From: Cognatilysobacter tabacisoli
GTDB lineage: Bacteria; Pseudomonadota; Gammaproteobacteria; Xanthomonadales; Xanthomonadaceae
Length of the DNA stretch: 64,000 nucleotides
Assembly: GCF_003586305.1 (NCBI RefSeq)
Contig: NZ_QXJI01000001.1
Location: 1,550,001-1,614,000 of the forward strand
Reading direction: 5' to 3'
Below the pieces are notes generated by a model. It was not told where the DNA came from. It did not search any database and saw only the letters and a program-made list of their open reading frames with translations. Positions 7,687-18,024 of the stretch are shown here, piece after piece. Position numbers and translations under genes: made by a program. Numbering within the stretch: position 1 is the first letter of the stretch; each line of letters begins with the position of its first letter.

Positions 7687-8790
7687 ATGATCAAGCCCGT
7701 CCTTCTTCTCACCGCCGCGGCGCTCCTCGCCGCCTGCACCGCTGCGCCGTCAAGGCCCGTCGCCCCGACCGCGGCAACGACGACGCTGCCCGCCCCGTCG
7801 ATGCAGCGCATCGCCGAGCACTACGTGTCCGATGCGATGCCGGAGGAAGAACTCGACTCGCTGGCGACGTGGACCACCGAGGACGGGCGCACCTGGGTCA
7901 TCGCCAGCGCCAAGTCGACGCACCGGCTGGTCGTCTTCGACGGCGACAGCGGCGAGCGGCTGCGCACGTTTGGCGAGGAGGGTCCCGGCGCGGGCCAGTT
8001 CAACCGGCCCAACGGGGTCGCGGTGCACGGCGACCACCTGTTCGTGGTCGAGCGCGACAACCGCCGCGTGCAGGTGTTGAACCTGCCGGATTTCACCCCT
8101 GCCGGCAGCTTCGGCACCGCGGAGCTGCGCAGCCCGTACGGGATCTGGCTGACCGAGACCGAACCCGGCGAGCTCGAGATCTACATCACCGACAGCTTCA
8201 TGTACGGCAAGAAGTTCGACGAGGTCCCGCCGTTCGACGAACTCGACGAACGCGTGCGCCGCTACCGCGTCAAGTTCGACCAGGCCGGCCGGCTGCGTTC
8301 CACCTACGCCGGGGCGTTCGGCGACACCGGCGAGCGCTCGGCGCTGCGGATGGTCGAGTCGATCGGCGGCGACCCAGTCAACGACCGCCTGCTGGTCGCC
8401 GACGAGGACCGCCGCCACGAGTCGACGCTGCGCGAGTACACCTTTTCCGGCAAGTACACCGGACGCAGCCTGCCGCAGGACAGCTTCGGCGCCGAGGCCG
8501 AGGGCGTCGCGCTGTGGACCTGCCCCGACGGCGGCGGCTACTGGATCGCCGTCGACCAGCTGGCGCCGCTGACGATCTTCCACCTGTTCGACCGGGTCAC
8601 CCTCAAGAGCCTCGGGAGTTTCGAGGGCGCGGTGACCGCGCACACCGACGGGGTCGCCCTGCATGCGGCGGCCACCCCGTCGTTCCCCGGCGGCGCGCTG
8701 TTCGCCGTGCACGACGACAAGTCGCTGGTCGCGTTCGACCTGCGCGAGGTCGCCCGCACCCTCGGCCTGAAGCAGGGCTGCGTCGAGTAG
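7687..8790 (+). CDS. beta-propeller (NHL/phytase-like) lipoprotein
   Basis: 367 residues. The N-terminus KPVLLLTAAALLAACT is a lipoprotein signal with the lipobox cysteine near residue 18. The rest is a repeated propeller: TWVIASAKSTHRLVVFDGDS, GPGAGQFNRPNGVAVHGDHL (a classic NHL repeat), VVERDNRRVQVLNLPDF, then DSFGAEAEGVALWTCPDGGG and AVHDDKSLVAFDL. The later blades resemble the calcium-binding EGVAL strands of beta-propeller phytase-like domains. A hydrolase activity is possible but not shown; binding of a ligand at the envelope is equally likely. The next gene starts 4 bases after the stop, suggesting one transcript. Confidence 0.75.
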   Translation: MIKPVLLLTAAALLAACTAAPSRPVAPTAATTTLPAPSMQRIAEHYVSDAMPEEELDSLATWTTEDGRTWVIASAKSTHRLVVFDGDSGERLRTFGEEGPGAGQFNRPNGVAVHGDHLFVVERDNRRVQVLNLPDFTPAGSFGTAELRSPYGIWLTETEPGELEIYITDSFMYGKKFDEVPPFDELDERVRRYRVKFDQAGRLRSTYAGAFGDTGERSALRMVESIGGDPVNDRLLVADEDRRHESTLREYTFSGKYTGRSLPQDSFGAEAEGVALWTCPDGGGYWIAVDQLAPLTIFHLFDRVTLKSLGSFEGAVTAHTDGVALHAAATPSFPGGALFAVHDDKSLVAFDLREVARTLGLKQGCVE

Positions 8791-8794
8791 GACG

Positions 8795-9742
8795 ATGTCG
8801 CGCCTGCTCGCCACCGCCGCGATCGCGATGGGCCTGCTGGCCACGGCCGGCACGCTGCACGCGGCCAAGGTCTACAAGTGGACCGACCGCAACGGGGTCA
8901 CCCACTACGGAGACCGCGCCCCGGACGCGAAGGTGCAGGCCACCGCGCGCGCCGGCTCGATCCGCGAGATCCGCGTGCCGGTCGAGCCCGGGGCGATCGC
9001 GCGCCTGAGGGTCGAGCCCAGCGACGGCCGCTACCTGGCGTGGGCCGACAACACGCTGGGCGGGCCGATCGAGGTCATGGTCTGGATGGACCGCAGCAGC
9101 AACATCGTCGGCGAGCCGTCGCTGCCGGCGCGCGCCACCGTGGGTCCGCGCGGCAGCGCCCTGGTCGCGGTGCTCAGCGCGGCCGACCCGGCCCGCGGCG
9201 GCGACTTCGCCCTGCGCATGGAGAGCCTGCCCGGCTCCCCGAATGCCCGCCCCGTGGACGCCGAGTACGTGCTGCCGCTGCGGCAGCCGCGTTTCCGCAT
9301 CGACCAGGGATACGGCGGCAGCTTCAGCCACGCCGACGCCGCCAACCGCTACGCGGTGGACTTCGCCGCCGACATCGGCACGCCGGTCGTGGCCGCGCGC
9401 GACGGCGTGGTTATGCAGGTCGAATCGGACTTCGACAAGGCCGGCCTGAACCGCGAGAAGTACGGCGGGCGCGCGAATTTCGTCCGCATCGTCCACGATG
9501 ACGGCGCGATGTCCCTGTACGCGCACCTCGACACCTCCGGCGCGCTGGTGCGGGTCGGACAGCGCGTCCGCGCCGGGCAGCAGATCGGCCGCTCGGGCAA
9601 CACCGGCTTCACCACCGGGCCGCACCTGCACTTCGTCGTGCAGGTCAACCGCGGCATGCGGCTGGAGTCGATCCCGTTCCGCATGCGCGGGCCGGGCGGT
9701 CCGCTGCGCATCGCCGCCGGCGTCGCCAGCGGCCGCCTGTGA
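8795..9742 (+). CDS. DUF4124 + M23-family zinc metallopeptidase, secreted
   Basis: 315 residues. After a signal peptide, residues 24-50 form a DUF4124 segment (KVYKWTDRNGVTHYGDRAP). The C-terminal third is an LAS-type M23 endopeptidase with the zinc ligands visible: H179 and D189 in SHADAANRYAVDFA, then YAHLD (H245) and GPHLHF (H277 and H279). All ligands are present, so it should be active against cell-wall peptide cross-bridges, unlike NlpD/EnvC regulators that lack them. It follows the propeller lipoprotein by 4 bases. Confidence 0.88.
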   Translation: MSRLLATAAIAMGLLATAGTLHAAKVYKWTDRNGVTHYGDRAPDAKVQATARAGSIREIRVPVEPGAIARLRVEPSDGRYLAWADNTLGGPIEVMVWMDRSSNIVGEPSLPARATVGPRGSALVAVLSAADPARGGDFALRMESLPGSPNARPVDAEYVLPLRQPRFRIDQGYGGSFSHADAANRYAVDFAADIGTPVVAARDGVVMQVESDFDKAGLNREKYGGRANFVRIVHDDGAMSLYAHLDTSGALVRVGQRVRAGQQIGRSGNTGFTTGPHLHFVVQVNRGMRLESIPFRMRGPGGPLRIAAGVASGRL

Positions 9743-9772
9743 GGCCCCGCCGGCCGCCGCGGCGCGCCGGGC

Positions 9773-9778
9773 TATAAT
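9773..9778 (+). promoter_or_regulatory. consensus -10 box (TATAAT) for prfC
   Basis: A perfect TATAAT lies 48 bases before the prfC ATG in the 84-base spacer after the M23 gene. The -35 region is GC-rich and not recognisable. Confidence 0.5.
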
Positions 9779-9826
9779 CCCGCCCCTCCCGCACTCTCCC
9801 GCGCGCCCAGGCGGCGCGCCGACGCC

Positions 9827-11431
<1,605 letters not shown>

Positions 11432-11492
11432 GCGCCGCCGGGGCCGGCCACCGGCACGCGCGTCGCGGCACCCGGCCGGGACGACGCCGGGA

Positions 11493-12116
11493 TCACCGGG
11501 CGGCGGCGGGCGCCGCGACGACGCGCTCGAGCCACGCCGGCTCGGGCTGGTCGAGGTCGAAGTACTCGAAGATCAGGTGGATCCGGTCGGTCGAACCGGC
11601 ATTGTCGACCGCGTGCACCGACATGTTGCTGACCTCGGCCGCCTCGCCCTCCGGCAGGTGGTGGCCGACGCCGTCAACGAAGAACGTCACGTCCGGGTTG
11701 GTCAGCAGCGGTACGTGGATCTTGTGCGGCCACTTGGCCGCGGGATTCGCGTCGCGGTGCGGCTTGATCGTGCCGCCCGGCGCCATCCGCGCCAGCATCA
11801 CCCGCGGGAACGCGCCGCGCGCGTACCCATACGGCGCAACCGCCTGCGCCAGCACCGGCTCCAGCAGCGGCCGCCACGCCTCCCACAGCGCGCGGTCGTG
11901 CGAACGGCGCCAGTCGCGCGTGCTGTCGACGAAGCGGAACACGATGTGGCGGGTGCGGTCGAGCGCCTCGAAGCGGTTCGGCTTGTCGGCGTTCTCCGCG
12001 TCCCAGACCGATTCGGGAATCGCCAGTACGGCCTCGCGCAGCGCCGCGATGTCGACCGGGCCGAGCCGGCGGATCGTCGTCGTCTTGCGCGGGTTGGCGT
12101 ACGGATCGGACGTCAT
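11493..12116 (-). CDS. aspartyl/asparaginyl beta-hydroxylase-type Fe(II)/2-oxoglutarate dioxygenase
   Basis: 207 residues. The jelly-roll core carries the full metal triad: H120 and D122 in GGTIKPHRDANP, and H168 in NMSVHAVDN. R178 in TDRIHLIFEYF is placed to bind the 2-oxoglutarate carboxylate. These enzymes hydroxylate Asp/Asn side chains of proteins or amino acids bound to other molecules; the substrate here is unknown. It starts 10 bases after the stop of the upstream sulfotransferase gene, on the same strand, so the two are probably co-transcribed. That pairing of hydroxylation and sulfation recurs at 26.4-29.3 kb with different families. Confidence 0.82.
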   Translation of the reverse strand: MTSDPYANPRKTTTIRRLGPVDIAALREAVLAIPESVWDAENADKPNRFEALDRTRHIVFRFVDSTRDWRRSHDRALWEAWRPLLEPVLAQAVAPYGYARGAFPRVMLARMAPGGTIKPHRDANPAAKWPHKIHVPLLTNPDVTFFVDGVGHHLPEGEAAEVSNMSVHAVDNAGSTDRIHLIFEYFDLDQPEPAWLERVVAAPAAAR

Positions 12117-12126
12117 GGCGCGGGCC

Positions 12127-12750
12127 TCAGAACTGGTAGTCGAACAGCTCGAGGTCGCGGCGGTACAGCGCGGCCACGCCGTCGACCAGGTCGGCATCGT
12201 AATACTCGCGGTAGTGCCCCCGCCGCGAGCTGTTGACCCGGTCCAGCGCTCGGCTCGGGATGCCGACCCGCTCGCAGATCGCGTCGTAGCTGGCCTGCAT
12301 GGTTTCCACGCGGCCGAGGTAGTCCATCTCGACGTCGCCGGCGTCGTTGACGAGCAGCGTGTACTGCGGCTGGAAGTGCACGTGGTCCAGCGGACGCGCC
12401 TCGAACAGGATCCGCCGCATCGTGCCCTTCGGGTCGCGGTCGAACGCGCCGGTCTGGCGGGTCATGAACGAGCAGTACGACACGAAGCGGTCGAACGGGT
12501 TGCGCACGAACGTGAACTTGAAATAGGCGTCGGCCACCTCGTCGCCGAGGTAGGGCCGCACCTGGCGGACACTGAGGTGGCCGTGTTTGATCCGGGCGAT
12601 GTCGTCGAACGGGAAGCGCTTGTTGACGAACAGTCCGACCTGTTCGATGTCGTCCGGACCGAGGTGCTCGCGCAGCGCCTGACGCACCGAATGGGTGCCG
12701 GTCTTCGGCATCGGGACGAAGATGTAGCGGTGCTGATGGGAAACGATCAT
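12127..12750 (-). CDS. sulfotransferase family 2-like protein
   Basis: 207 residues from the ATG at 12750 (an upstream in-frame ATG at 12813 would add 21). The protein opens directly on the PAPS-binding loop: YIFVPMPKTGTHSVRQAL (residues 9-26), and the 3'-phosphate-binding motif follows as FKFTFVRNPFDRFVSYCSF (about 77-95). Such enzymes transfer sulfate from PAPS to hydroxyls of sugars, lipids or peptides. The short length and the VPMPKTGTHS loop resemble the carbohydrate-type family. No sugar-biosynthesis genes adjoin it; the co-directional neighbour is a Fe/2OG hydroxylase. Substrate unknown. Confidence 0.8.
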   Translation of the reverse strand: MIVSHQHRYIFVPMPKTGTHSVRQALREHLGPDDIEQVGLFVNKRFPFDDIARIKHGHLSVRQVRPYLGDEVADAYFKFTFVRNPFDRFVSYCSFMTRQTGAFDRDPKGTMRRILFEARPLDHVHFQPQYTLLVNDAGDVEMDYLGRVETMQASYDAICERVGIPSRALDRVNSSRRGHYREYYDADLVDGVAALYRRDLELFDYQF

Positions 12751-12855
12751 GTCGAGCTCGTCGGCGATCGGCGCATGATCGCATGCCGGCCGGCCGCGAT
12801 AGACTGCGTCCATCCGCCACCGGATGTTGGCCCCGCCCCCGAGGAGCGCCACAGG

Positions 12856-13497
12856 ATGTCCGAGACCGTTTCGGTACGCGAAGAGGTCGTCAATGCGCTG
12901 ACCCATGGCTTCGGCGCGGCGGCCGCGCTGGCCGGCGGCGCGGTGCTGATCACCCTGGCCGCCCTCTATGGCGACGGCTGGCAGCTGGTCAGCGCGATCG
13001 TGTTCGGCCTGTGCCTGCTGCTGCTGTACATCGCCTCGACGCTGTACCACGCGATCCAGCACCCCGTCGCCAAGGCCCGCCTCAAGGTCTTCGACCATTG
13101 CGCGATCTACCTGCTGATCGCGGGCACGTACACGCCCTTCACCCTGGTGGGCCTGCGCGGGCCGTGGGGCTGGAGCCTGTTCGCGGCGATCTGGGCGCTG
13201 GCGTTCGCCGGCGTGGCGTTCAAGCTGTTCTACACCGGCCGCTTCAAGCTGCTCTCGACGCTGTTCTACATCGCGATGGGCTGGCTCGTCGTGGTCGCGA
13301 TCAAGCCGCTGCTCGGCGCGCTCGACGCGTGGACGTTCGGCTGGCTGCTGGCGGGCGGCGTGTTCTACACGCTGGGCACCGTGTTCTACCACCGGCCGTC
13401 GCTGCCCTATGCGCACGCGATCTGGCACATGTTCGTGATCGCCGGCAGCGTGTGCCACTACATCTCGGTGATGGCGCAGGTCCTGCACGAGGCGTGA
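12856..13497 (+). CDS. trhA: hemolysin III / TrhA family membrane protein (PAQR-like)
   Basis: 213 residues with seven hydrophobic helices. Conserved residues of the family are visible: the first-helix segment EEVVNALTHGFGAAAALAGG (with the His of the putative metal site), STLYHAIQHP with SxxxH, KVFDHCAIYLLIAGTYTPF, and the C-terminal HAIWHMFVIAGSVCHY. PAQR-like bacterial proteins affect membrane lipid homeostasis; the old name hemolysin III does not prove cytolysis. GAGGAG lies 9 bases before the ATG. It is divergent from the sulfotransferase, with a 105-base spacer. Confidence 0.9.
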   Translation: MSETVSVREEVVNALTHGFGAAAALAGGAVLITLAALYGDGWQLVSAIVFGLCLLLLYIASTLYHAIQHPVAKARLKVFDHCAIYLLIAGTYTPFTLVGLRGPWGWSLFAAIWALAFAGVAFKLFYTGRFKLLSTLFYIAMGWLVVVAIKPLLGALDAWTFGWLLAGGVFYTLGTVFYHRPSLPYAHAIWHMFVIAGSVCHYISVMAQVLHEA

Positions 13498-13682
13498 CGG
13501 CCGGACTGAACCCCGAGCAACGCGGTCGTCGGGTTTGACGATGCGTTGACCCAGCGGTGTCGATGGTGGGGACGGTTTCCATGGAGATGGACCGTGCCCT
13601 GCTCCACGCCCGCTGTTCCTACCGCCCCCGCCTCGGCCCGCGACGCGTCCGACGCCGCGCGTGGCGCGGGCGCGGATTGCTG

Positions 13683-15704
13683 ATGGCGCGCGGAGTGAAT
13701 ACGAAGCCGCGCTCCTCGACGCCCGGCCTGCCGACGAAGACGGACGGCGCCGCGGACGTGGCTATGGCCCCGCGCGCGGGACTTGCTTCCCTTCGGCGCC
13801 ATCCGCTGCTGACGGCCTTCGGGTTGCTGACGCTGGCGATCGCCGTCCTGGTCCTGCTGTGGGACTGGAACTGGTTCCGCGGGCCGGTCGAGCGCTTCGT
13901 CGAGCGCCGCACCGGCCGCACGATCGAGATCGCCGGCGACCTCGACGTCGACCTCGGATGGGTGCCGACCATCAGCGCGGACGACGTGACGTTCGGAAAC
14001 GCCGCGTGGTCGAAGCAGCCGACGATGGCGCGTGCGCAGCGGATCGAGTTCGACGTCGAACTGCGGCCGCTGTTCTCGCGCGACGTGCGCATCCCGTCGA
14101 TCCGGCTCGATCGCCCGGTCCTCAACCTCGAGGTCGGCCCCAACCGCGTCGGCAACTGGCGCTTCGGCGAGCCGGGCGGCATGGAGCCGGAATTCCGCAG
14201 ATTGGCGATCAACCAAGGCAAGCTCGCGTTCCTCGATGCCGGCCGCAAGACCGACATCAAGCTCGACGTGTCGTCGGAGCGGAATGGGAAGCGCGGCGAA
14301 GCGATCCCCATCGAGGTCAGCGGCGGGGGGCGCTGGCAGGGCAACCGGTTCACCGTGAAGGGCCGGGCCGAATCGCCGCTGGCGCTGCGCGACCGGGACA
14401 GCCCGTACCGGATCGATGCGCGCGCCAGCGCCGGCGCAACCCACGCCCACGCGCGCGGCACCCTGCTCGACCCGCTGCGGCTGCGCGACTTCGACCTCAA
14501 GCTCGCGCTGCGCGGCAAGGACATGGAGGACCTGTACCCGTTGATCGGCATCGTGACGCCGCCGACGCCGCCGTACGCGCTCGACGGCCGGCTGACCCGC
14601 GACATCGACGGCGGCCGGACCGTATGGCGCTACGACGGGTTCACCGGCACGGTCGGGGACAGCGACCTGGCCGGCAGCGCGGCGGTCACCACCGGCGGGC
14701 CGCGGCCGTTCCTGCGCGCCAACCTCGTGTCCAAGCGGCTGGACTTCGACGACCTCGCCGGCTTCATCGGCAAGGCACCCCGCGCCGGCGGCAGCGAAAC
14801 GACCAACCCCGAACTCGCGGCGAAGGCCGCTCGGGAGCAGGCGAGCGCACGCGTCTTGCCCGACACGCCGTACAAGCTGGACCGGCTGCGGGCGATGGAC
14901 GCGGACGTGCGCCTCAAGGCGCAACGCATCAACGCGCCGTCGCTGCCGCTCGACGACATGGACGCGCACCTGTTCATCGACGCCGGCGTGCTGCGGCTGG
15001 ACCCGCTGAACTTCGGCGTCGCCGGCGGCAACGTGCGCTCGACGATCCGCATGGACGCCCGCGAGAGTCCGATCCGGACGCGCGCCCGCATCGCCGCGCG
15101 CGGGCTCGAACTCTCGCAGCTGCTGCCGAACGTCGAGCTGGCGCGCGACGCGGTCGGCCGCGTCGGTGGCGACATTGCGCTCACCGGCAACGGCAATTCG
15201 ATCGCGCGGATGCTGGCGACGTCGGACGGCGACGTCGCGCTCGGCATGGGCCGCGGGCAGATCAGCAACCTGCTGATGGAGCTGGCCGGACTCGATATCG
15301 CCGAGGCGCTGAAGTTCCTGCTCACGAAGGACCGCAAGGTGCCGGTGCGCTGCGCGTTCGGCGACTTCAGCGTGCGCGACGGCGTGATGACGAGCCGGGC
15401 GCTGGCGTTCGACACCTCCGACACCATCATCGTCGGCAATGGCACGGTGGACCTGCGCGATGAGACCCTCGACCTGCGGCTGCGCCCGCGGCCGAAGGAC
15501 CGCAGCCTGTTCGCGTTCCGATCGCCGCTGCTGCTGGACGGGACTTTCAAGGACCCGCGCTTCCGGCCGGACCTCAAGCGCGTCGGGCTGCGCGGTGCGA
15601 TCGCCCTGACGCTGGCCAACATCGCCCCGCCGGCCGCCCTGCTGGCCACGATCGAACTGGGACCGGGCAAGGACAGCAACTGCGGCGGGCGCTACGCCGA
15701 GTAA
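13683..15704 (+). CDS. AsmA-family inner-membrane-anchored protein
   Basis: 673 residues from the ATG at 13683; starts at 13557 or 13764 are also possible because the first 70 codons are basic and low in conserved content. A single membrane helix (HPLLTAFGLLTLAIAVLVLLW) is followed by the AsmA N-terminal signature GRTIEIAGDLDVDLGWVPTI and repeated beta-strand segments (DVRIPSIRLDRPVLNLEVG). The C-terminal AsmA_2 region includes LGMGRGQISNLLMELAGLDI and KDRKVPVRCAFGDFSVRDGV. AsmA-like proteins form periplasmic bridges that move phospholipids to the outer membrane. The gene stands alone, with the convergent CBS gene 34 bases beyond. Confidence 0.85.
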   Translation: MARGVNTKPRSSTPGLPTKTDGAADVAMAPRAGLASLRRHPLLTAFGLLTLAIAVLVLLWDWNWFRGPVERFVERRTGRTIEIAGDLDVDLGWVPTISADDVTFGNAAWSKQPTMARAQRIEFDVELRPLFSRDVRIPSIRLDRPVLNLEVGPNRVGNWRFGEPGGMEPEFRRLAINQGKLAFLDAGRKTDIKLDVSSERNGKRGEAIPIEVSGGGRWQGNRFTVKGRAESPLALRDRDSPYRIDARASAGATHAHARGTLLDPLRLRDFDLKLALRGKDMEDLYPLIGIVTPPTPPYALDGRLTRDIDGGRTVWRYDGFTGTVGDSDLAGSAAVTTGGPRPFLRANLVSKRLDFDDLAGFIGKAPRAGGSETTNPELAAKAAREQASARVLPDTPYKLDRLRAMDADVRLKAQRINAPSLPLDDMDAHLFIDAGVLRLDPLNFGVAGGNVRSTIRMDARESPIRTRARIAARGLELSQLLPNVELARDAVGRVGGDIALTGNGNSIARMLATSDGDVALGMGRGQISNLLMELAGLDIAEALKFLLTKDRKVPVRCAFGDFSVRDGVMTSRALAFDTSDTIIVGNGTVDLRDETLDLRLRPRPKDRSLFAFRSPLLLDGTFKDPRFRPDLKRVGLRGAIALTLANIAPPAALLATIELGPGKDSNCGGRYAE

Positions 15705-15738
15705 GTGGAGCGGTCCGCCGGCACGCCGGCTCGCGACG

Positions 15739-16167
15739 TCAGGAGGCGATGTAGCGCTGCAGCTGGTCGAGTTCGACCTGCTGGTCCTCGATTACCGCCT
15801 TGACCAGGTCGCCGATCGACACCACGCCGACGACGTGGCCGTCCACGACGACCGGCAGGTGGCGGATCCGACGGTCGGTCACCAGCTGCATGCAGCGGTC
15901 GGCGGTGTCCTCGGGGCGCACGGTCACGACCTGCGCGGTCATGATCTCGCGCACCGCGGTGTCGGACGACGAGCGTCCCTGCAGCACGATTTTGCGCGCG
16001 TAGTCGCGTTCGGAGAGGATTCCGGCCAGTCGCCCCCCTTCCATCACCAGCACCGCGCCGATGCGCTTGTCGGCCATCAGCCGGATCGCGTCGATCACCG
16101 GCGCATCCGGACCGATCGCGAAGATCTCAGGCGCTTTCGCTTCGAGCAGCTGCCTTACGTTGCGCAT
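15739..16167 (-). CDS. tandem CBS-domain protein
   Basis: 142 residues, essentially one Bateman module: the first CBS domain covers about 8-60 (VIDAIRLMADKRIGAVLVME, GILSERDYARKIVLQG) and the second about 75-130 (VRPEDTADRCMQLVTDRRIR, VGVVSIGDLVKAVIEDQ). CBS pairs bind adenosine nucleotides and act as energy or ligand sensors; no output domain is attached. An AGGAG 7 bases before the ATG fixes the start. The first 41 bases overlap the 3' end of the glycosyltransferase gene in another frame. Confidence 0.9.
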   Translation of the reverse strand: MRNVRQLLEAKAPEIFAIGPDAPVIDAIRLMADKRIGAVLVMEGGRLAGILSERDYARKIVLQGRSSSDTAVREIMTAQVVTVRPEDTADRCMQLVTDRRIRHLPVVVDGHVVGVVSIGDLVKAVIEDQQVELDQLQRYIAS

Positions 16168-17152
16168 GGCCGTCTCCTGCCGCCGGTGATGGCGTCGAGC
16201 ATACTCCCGCCGCCGGCAGCCGGCTGTCCACCAGGTACAGCGGGCGCTGCTTGGACTCGTCGTACAGGCGGCCGAGGTACTCGCCGATCAGGCCCAGGGC
16301 GATCAACTGCACGCCGCCGAGGAACAGGATCACCGCCATCATCGTCGGCCAGCCGGCCACCGGGTCGCCCCACAGCAGCGCCTTGGCGATCACCCACAGC
16401 GCGTACGCGAACGCGACGGTCGCCGTCGCCAGCCCCAGGTACGTGGCCAGCCGCAGCGGCGCGGTCGAGAAACTGGTGATCCCTTCGAGCGCGAAGTTCC
16501 ACAGCTTCCACAGGTTGAACTTGCTGGCGCCGGCCACGCGCGGTTCGCGGTGGTACGGGATCGCCACGTGTCGGTAACCGACCCAGCCGAACAGGCCCTT
16601 CATGAAGCGGTGGCGCTCGCGCAGCTGCCGCAGCGCGGCCAGCGAGCGCTCGGACAGCAGCCGGAAGTCGCCGGTGTCGGCCGGGATCGGGGTCTTCGAC
16701 AGCCGGCCGATGACCCGGTAGAACGCGTGCGCGGTCGAGCGCTTCAGCCAGCCCTCGCCCTCGCGCTCCATCCGGGTGCCGTGGACGTCGTCGTAACCCT
16801 CGCGCCACTTGGCCACGAACTGCGGGATCAGCTCAGGCGGGTCCTGGCCGTCGGCGTCCAGGATCAGCGCGGCGCCGGCGTCGACGTGGTCGAGGCCGGC
16901 CGTCAGCGCGAGCTCCTTGCCGAAGTTGCGCGACAGCCGCATCGCACCGACGCGCGGGTCGGCGGCGACCATCGCCTCCAGCAGCGCCCAGGTGCCGTCG
17001 CAGCTGCCGTCGTCGACGTACAGCACGCGGCCGTCGATGCCGGCGTCGCGGACGAGTGCGTCGAGCACGGCGGCGATCCGCGGCTGCAACAGCGGCAGCG
17101 CGTCGGCTTCGTTGTACGCGGCGACGACGACGGTGAGGCGATCGCGGGTCAT
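16127..17152 (-). CDS. family 2 glycosyltransferase, GtrB/DPM1-like polyprenyl-phosphate sugar transferase
   Basis: 341 residues. The GT-A domain has TVVVAAYNEADALPLLQPR, YVDDGSCDGTWALLE and the metal-binding LILDADGQDPPE (DAD). It is followed by TGDFRLLSERSLAAL and two C-terminal membrane helices (ATYLGLATATVAFAYALWVI and MMAVILFLGGVQLIALGLIG). This architecture transfers a sugar from a nucleotide donor to undecaprenyl phosphate at the cytoplasmic face. The final 25 residues are Ala/Ser/Pro-rich and unconserved and are read through the start of the CBS gene. No flippase or GtrC-like partner is encoded nearby. Confidence 0.85.
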   Translation of the reverse strand: MTRDRLTVVVAAYNEADALPLLQPRIAAVLDALVRDAGIDGRVLYVDDGSCDGTWALLEAMVAADPRVGAMRLSRNFGKELALTAGLDHVDAGAALILDADGQDPPELIPQFVAKWREGYDDVHGTRMEREGEGWLKRSTAHAFYRVIGRLSKTPIPADTGDFRLLSERSLAALRQLRERHRFMKGLFGWVGYRHVAIPYHREPRVAGASKFNLWKLWNFALEGITSFSTAPLRLATYLGLATATVAFAYALWVIAKALLWGDPVAGWPTMMAVILFLGGVQLIALGLIGEYLGRLYDESKQRPLYLVDSRLPAAGVCSTPSPAAGDGHAQRKAAARSESA

Positions 17153-17197
17153 GCGCGCATGGTAGCCGGCGGGCGGCGCAAGGCGAGCGCCGCCGGC

Positions 17198-17920
17198 TTA
17201 GTCCAGCTGCCTGAGGTAGCCGGCGCCGCCGATGTAGCGCATCTGCCGCTCGATCGCGCGGGCGCGCCGCTGCACGTACGGACCGGGGCGCGACACGCTG
17301 TAGCGGCGCGGACTCGGCAGCACCGCCGCCAGCCGCGCGGCCTGCGAGGCGGTGAGGCGGTCGGCGTCGCGGCGGAAATAGGTGCGCGCCGCCGCCTGCG
17401 CGCCGTACACGCCGTCGCCGAACTCGGCGACGTTCGCGTACACCTCGACGATCCGCCGCTTCGGCCACAGGGTTTCGATCAGCAACGTGTACCAGGCCTC
17501 GACGGCCTTGCGCACGTAGCTGCGCCCGCTCCACAGGAACAGGTTCTTCGCGGTCTGCTGGCTGATGGTGCTGCCGCCGCGCACCTTGCGTCCGCGCGCG
17601 TTGTTCTTGCGCGCCTTCTCGATGGCCTCGAGGTCGAAGCCGTAATGCTCGGCGAACCGCTGGTCCTCGGCCGCGACCAGCGCCACCGGGACGTGCGGGG
17701 CCATCTGATCGAGATCGCGCCAGTCGTAGGCGACGCGGAAGCCGAAGTCGCCATCGGTCCAGGCCTCGAACTGGCGGATCGCCATGAAGGCGCTGAAGGG
17801 CGGGTCGACGAAGCGCAGCACCAGCACCTGCAGCGCCGTGCCGAGCACGAACAGCAGCGGCAGCGCCAGCAGCCACCGGCGCCATCGACGCCAGCGGCCG
17901 CGGTTCCGCGGCGCGTTCAA
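17198..17920 (-). CDS. mtgA: monofunctional biosynthetic peptidoglycan transglycosylase
   Basis: 240 residues, the normal MtgA size. An N-terminal membrane anchor ([20 protein letters not shown]) precedes a GT51 domain: the catalytic Glu in [17 protein letters not shown], then [17 protein letters not shown] and [20 protein letters not shown]. It polymerises lipid II into glycan strands and has no transpeptidase domain. The start is TTG at 17920 with GAGGG about 6 bases upstream; there is no in-frame ATG before the membrane anchor. It is divergent from hslO. Confidence 0.93.
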   Translation of the reverse strand: MNAPRNRGRWRRWRRWLLALPLLFVLGTALQVLVLRFVDPPFSAFMAIRQFEAWTDGDFGFRVAYDWRDLDQMAPHVPVALVAAEDQRFAEHYGFDLEAIEKARKNNARGRKVRGGSTISQQTAKNLFLWSGRSYVRKAVEAWYTLLIETLWPKRRIVEVYANVAEFGDGVYGAQAAARTYFRRDADRLTASQAARLAAVLPSPRRYSVSRPGPYVQRRARAIERQMRYIGGAGYLRQLD

Positions 17921-18024
17921 CGCTTGCCCTCGACGATCCGCGTCCCCATCTCACCCCACCCCAGCCATCACCGCGAGGCGCGCATTATCTTCGATGCCGC
18001 ACCTCGCGCCGCACGGAACCCGCC

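Noticed and set aside
13557-13682. N-terminal extension of the AsmA protein from an ATG at 13557
   Set aside because: It is Arg-rich, unlike a membrane-protein N-terminus, and starts in a spacer.
16127-16167. Frameshift between the glycosyltransferase and the CBS gene
   Set aside because: Each has its own start or stop and the CBS gene has an AGGAG site; the extra tail of the GT is only unconserved C-terminus.
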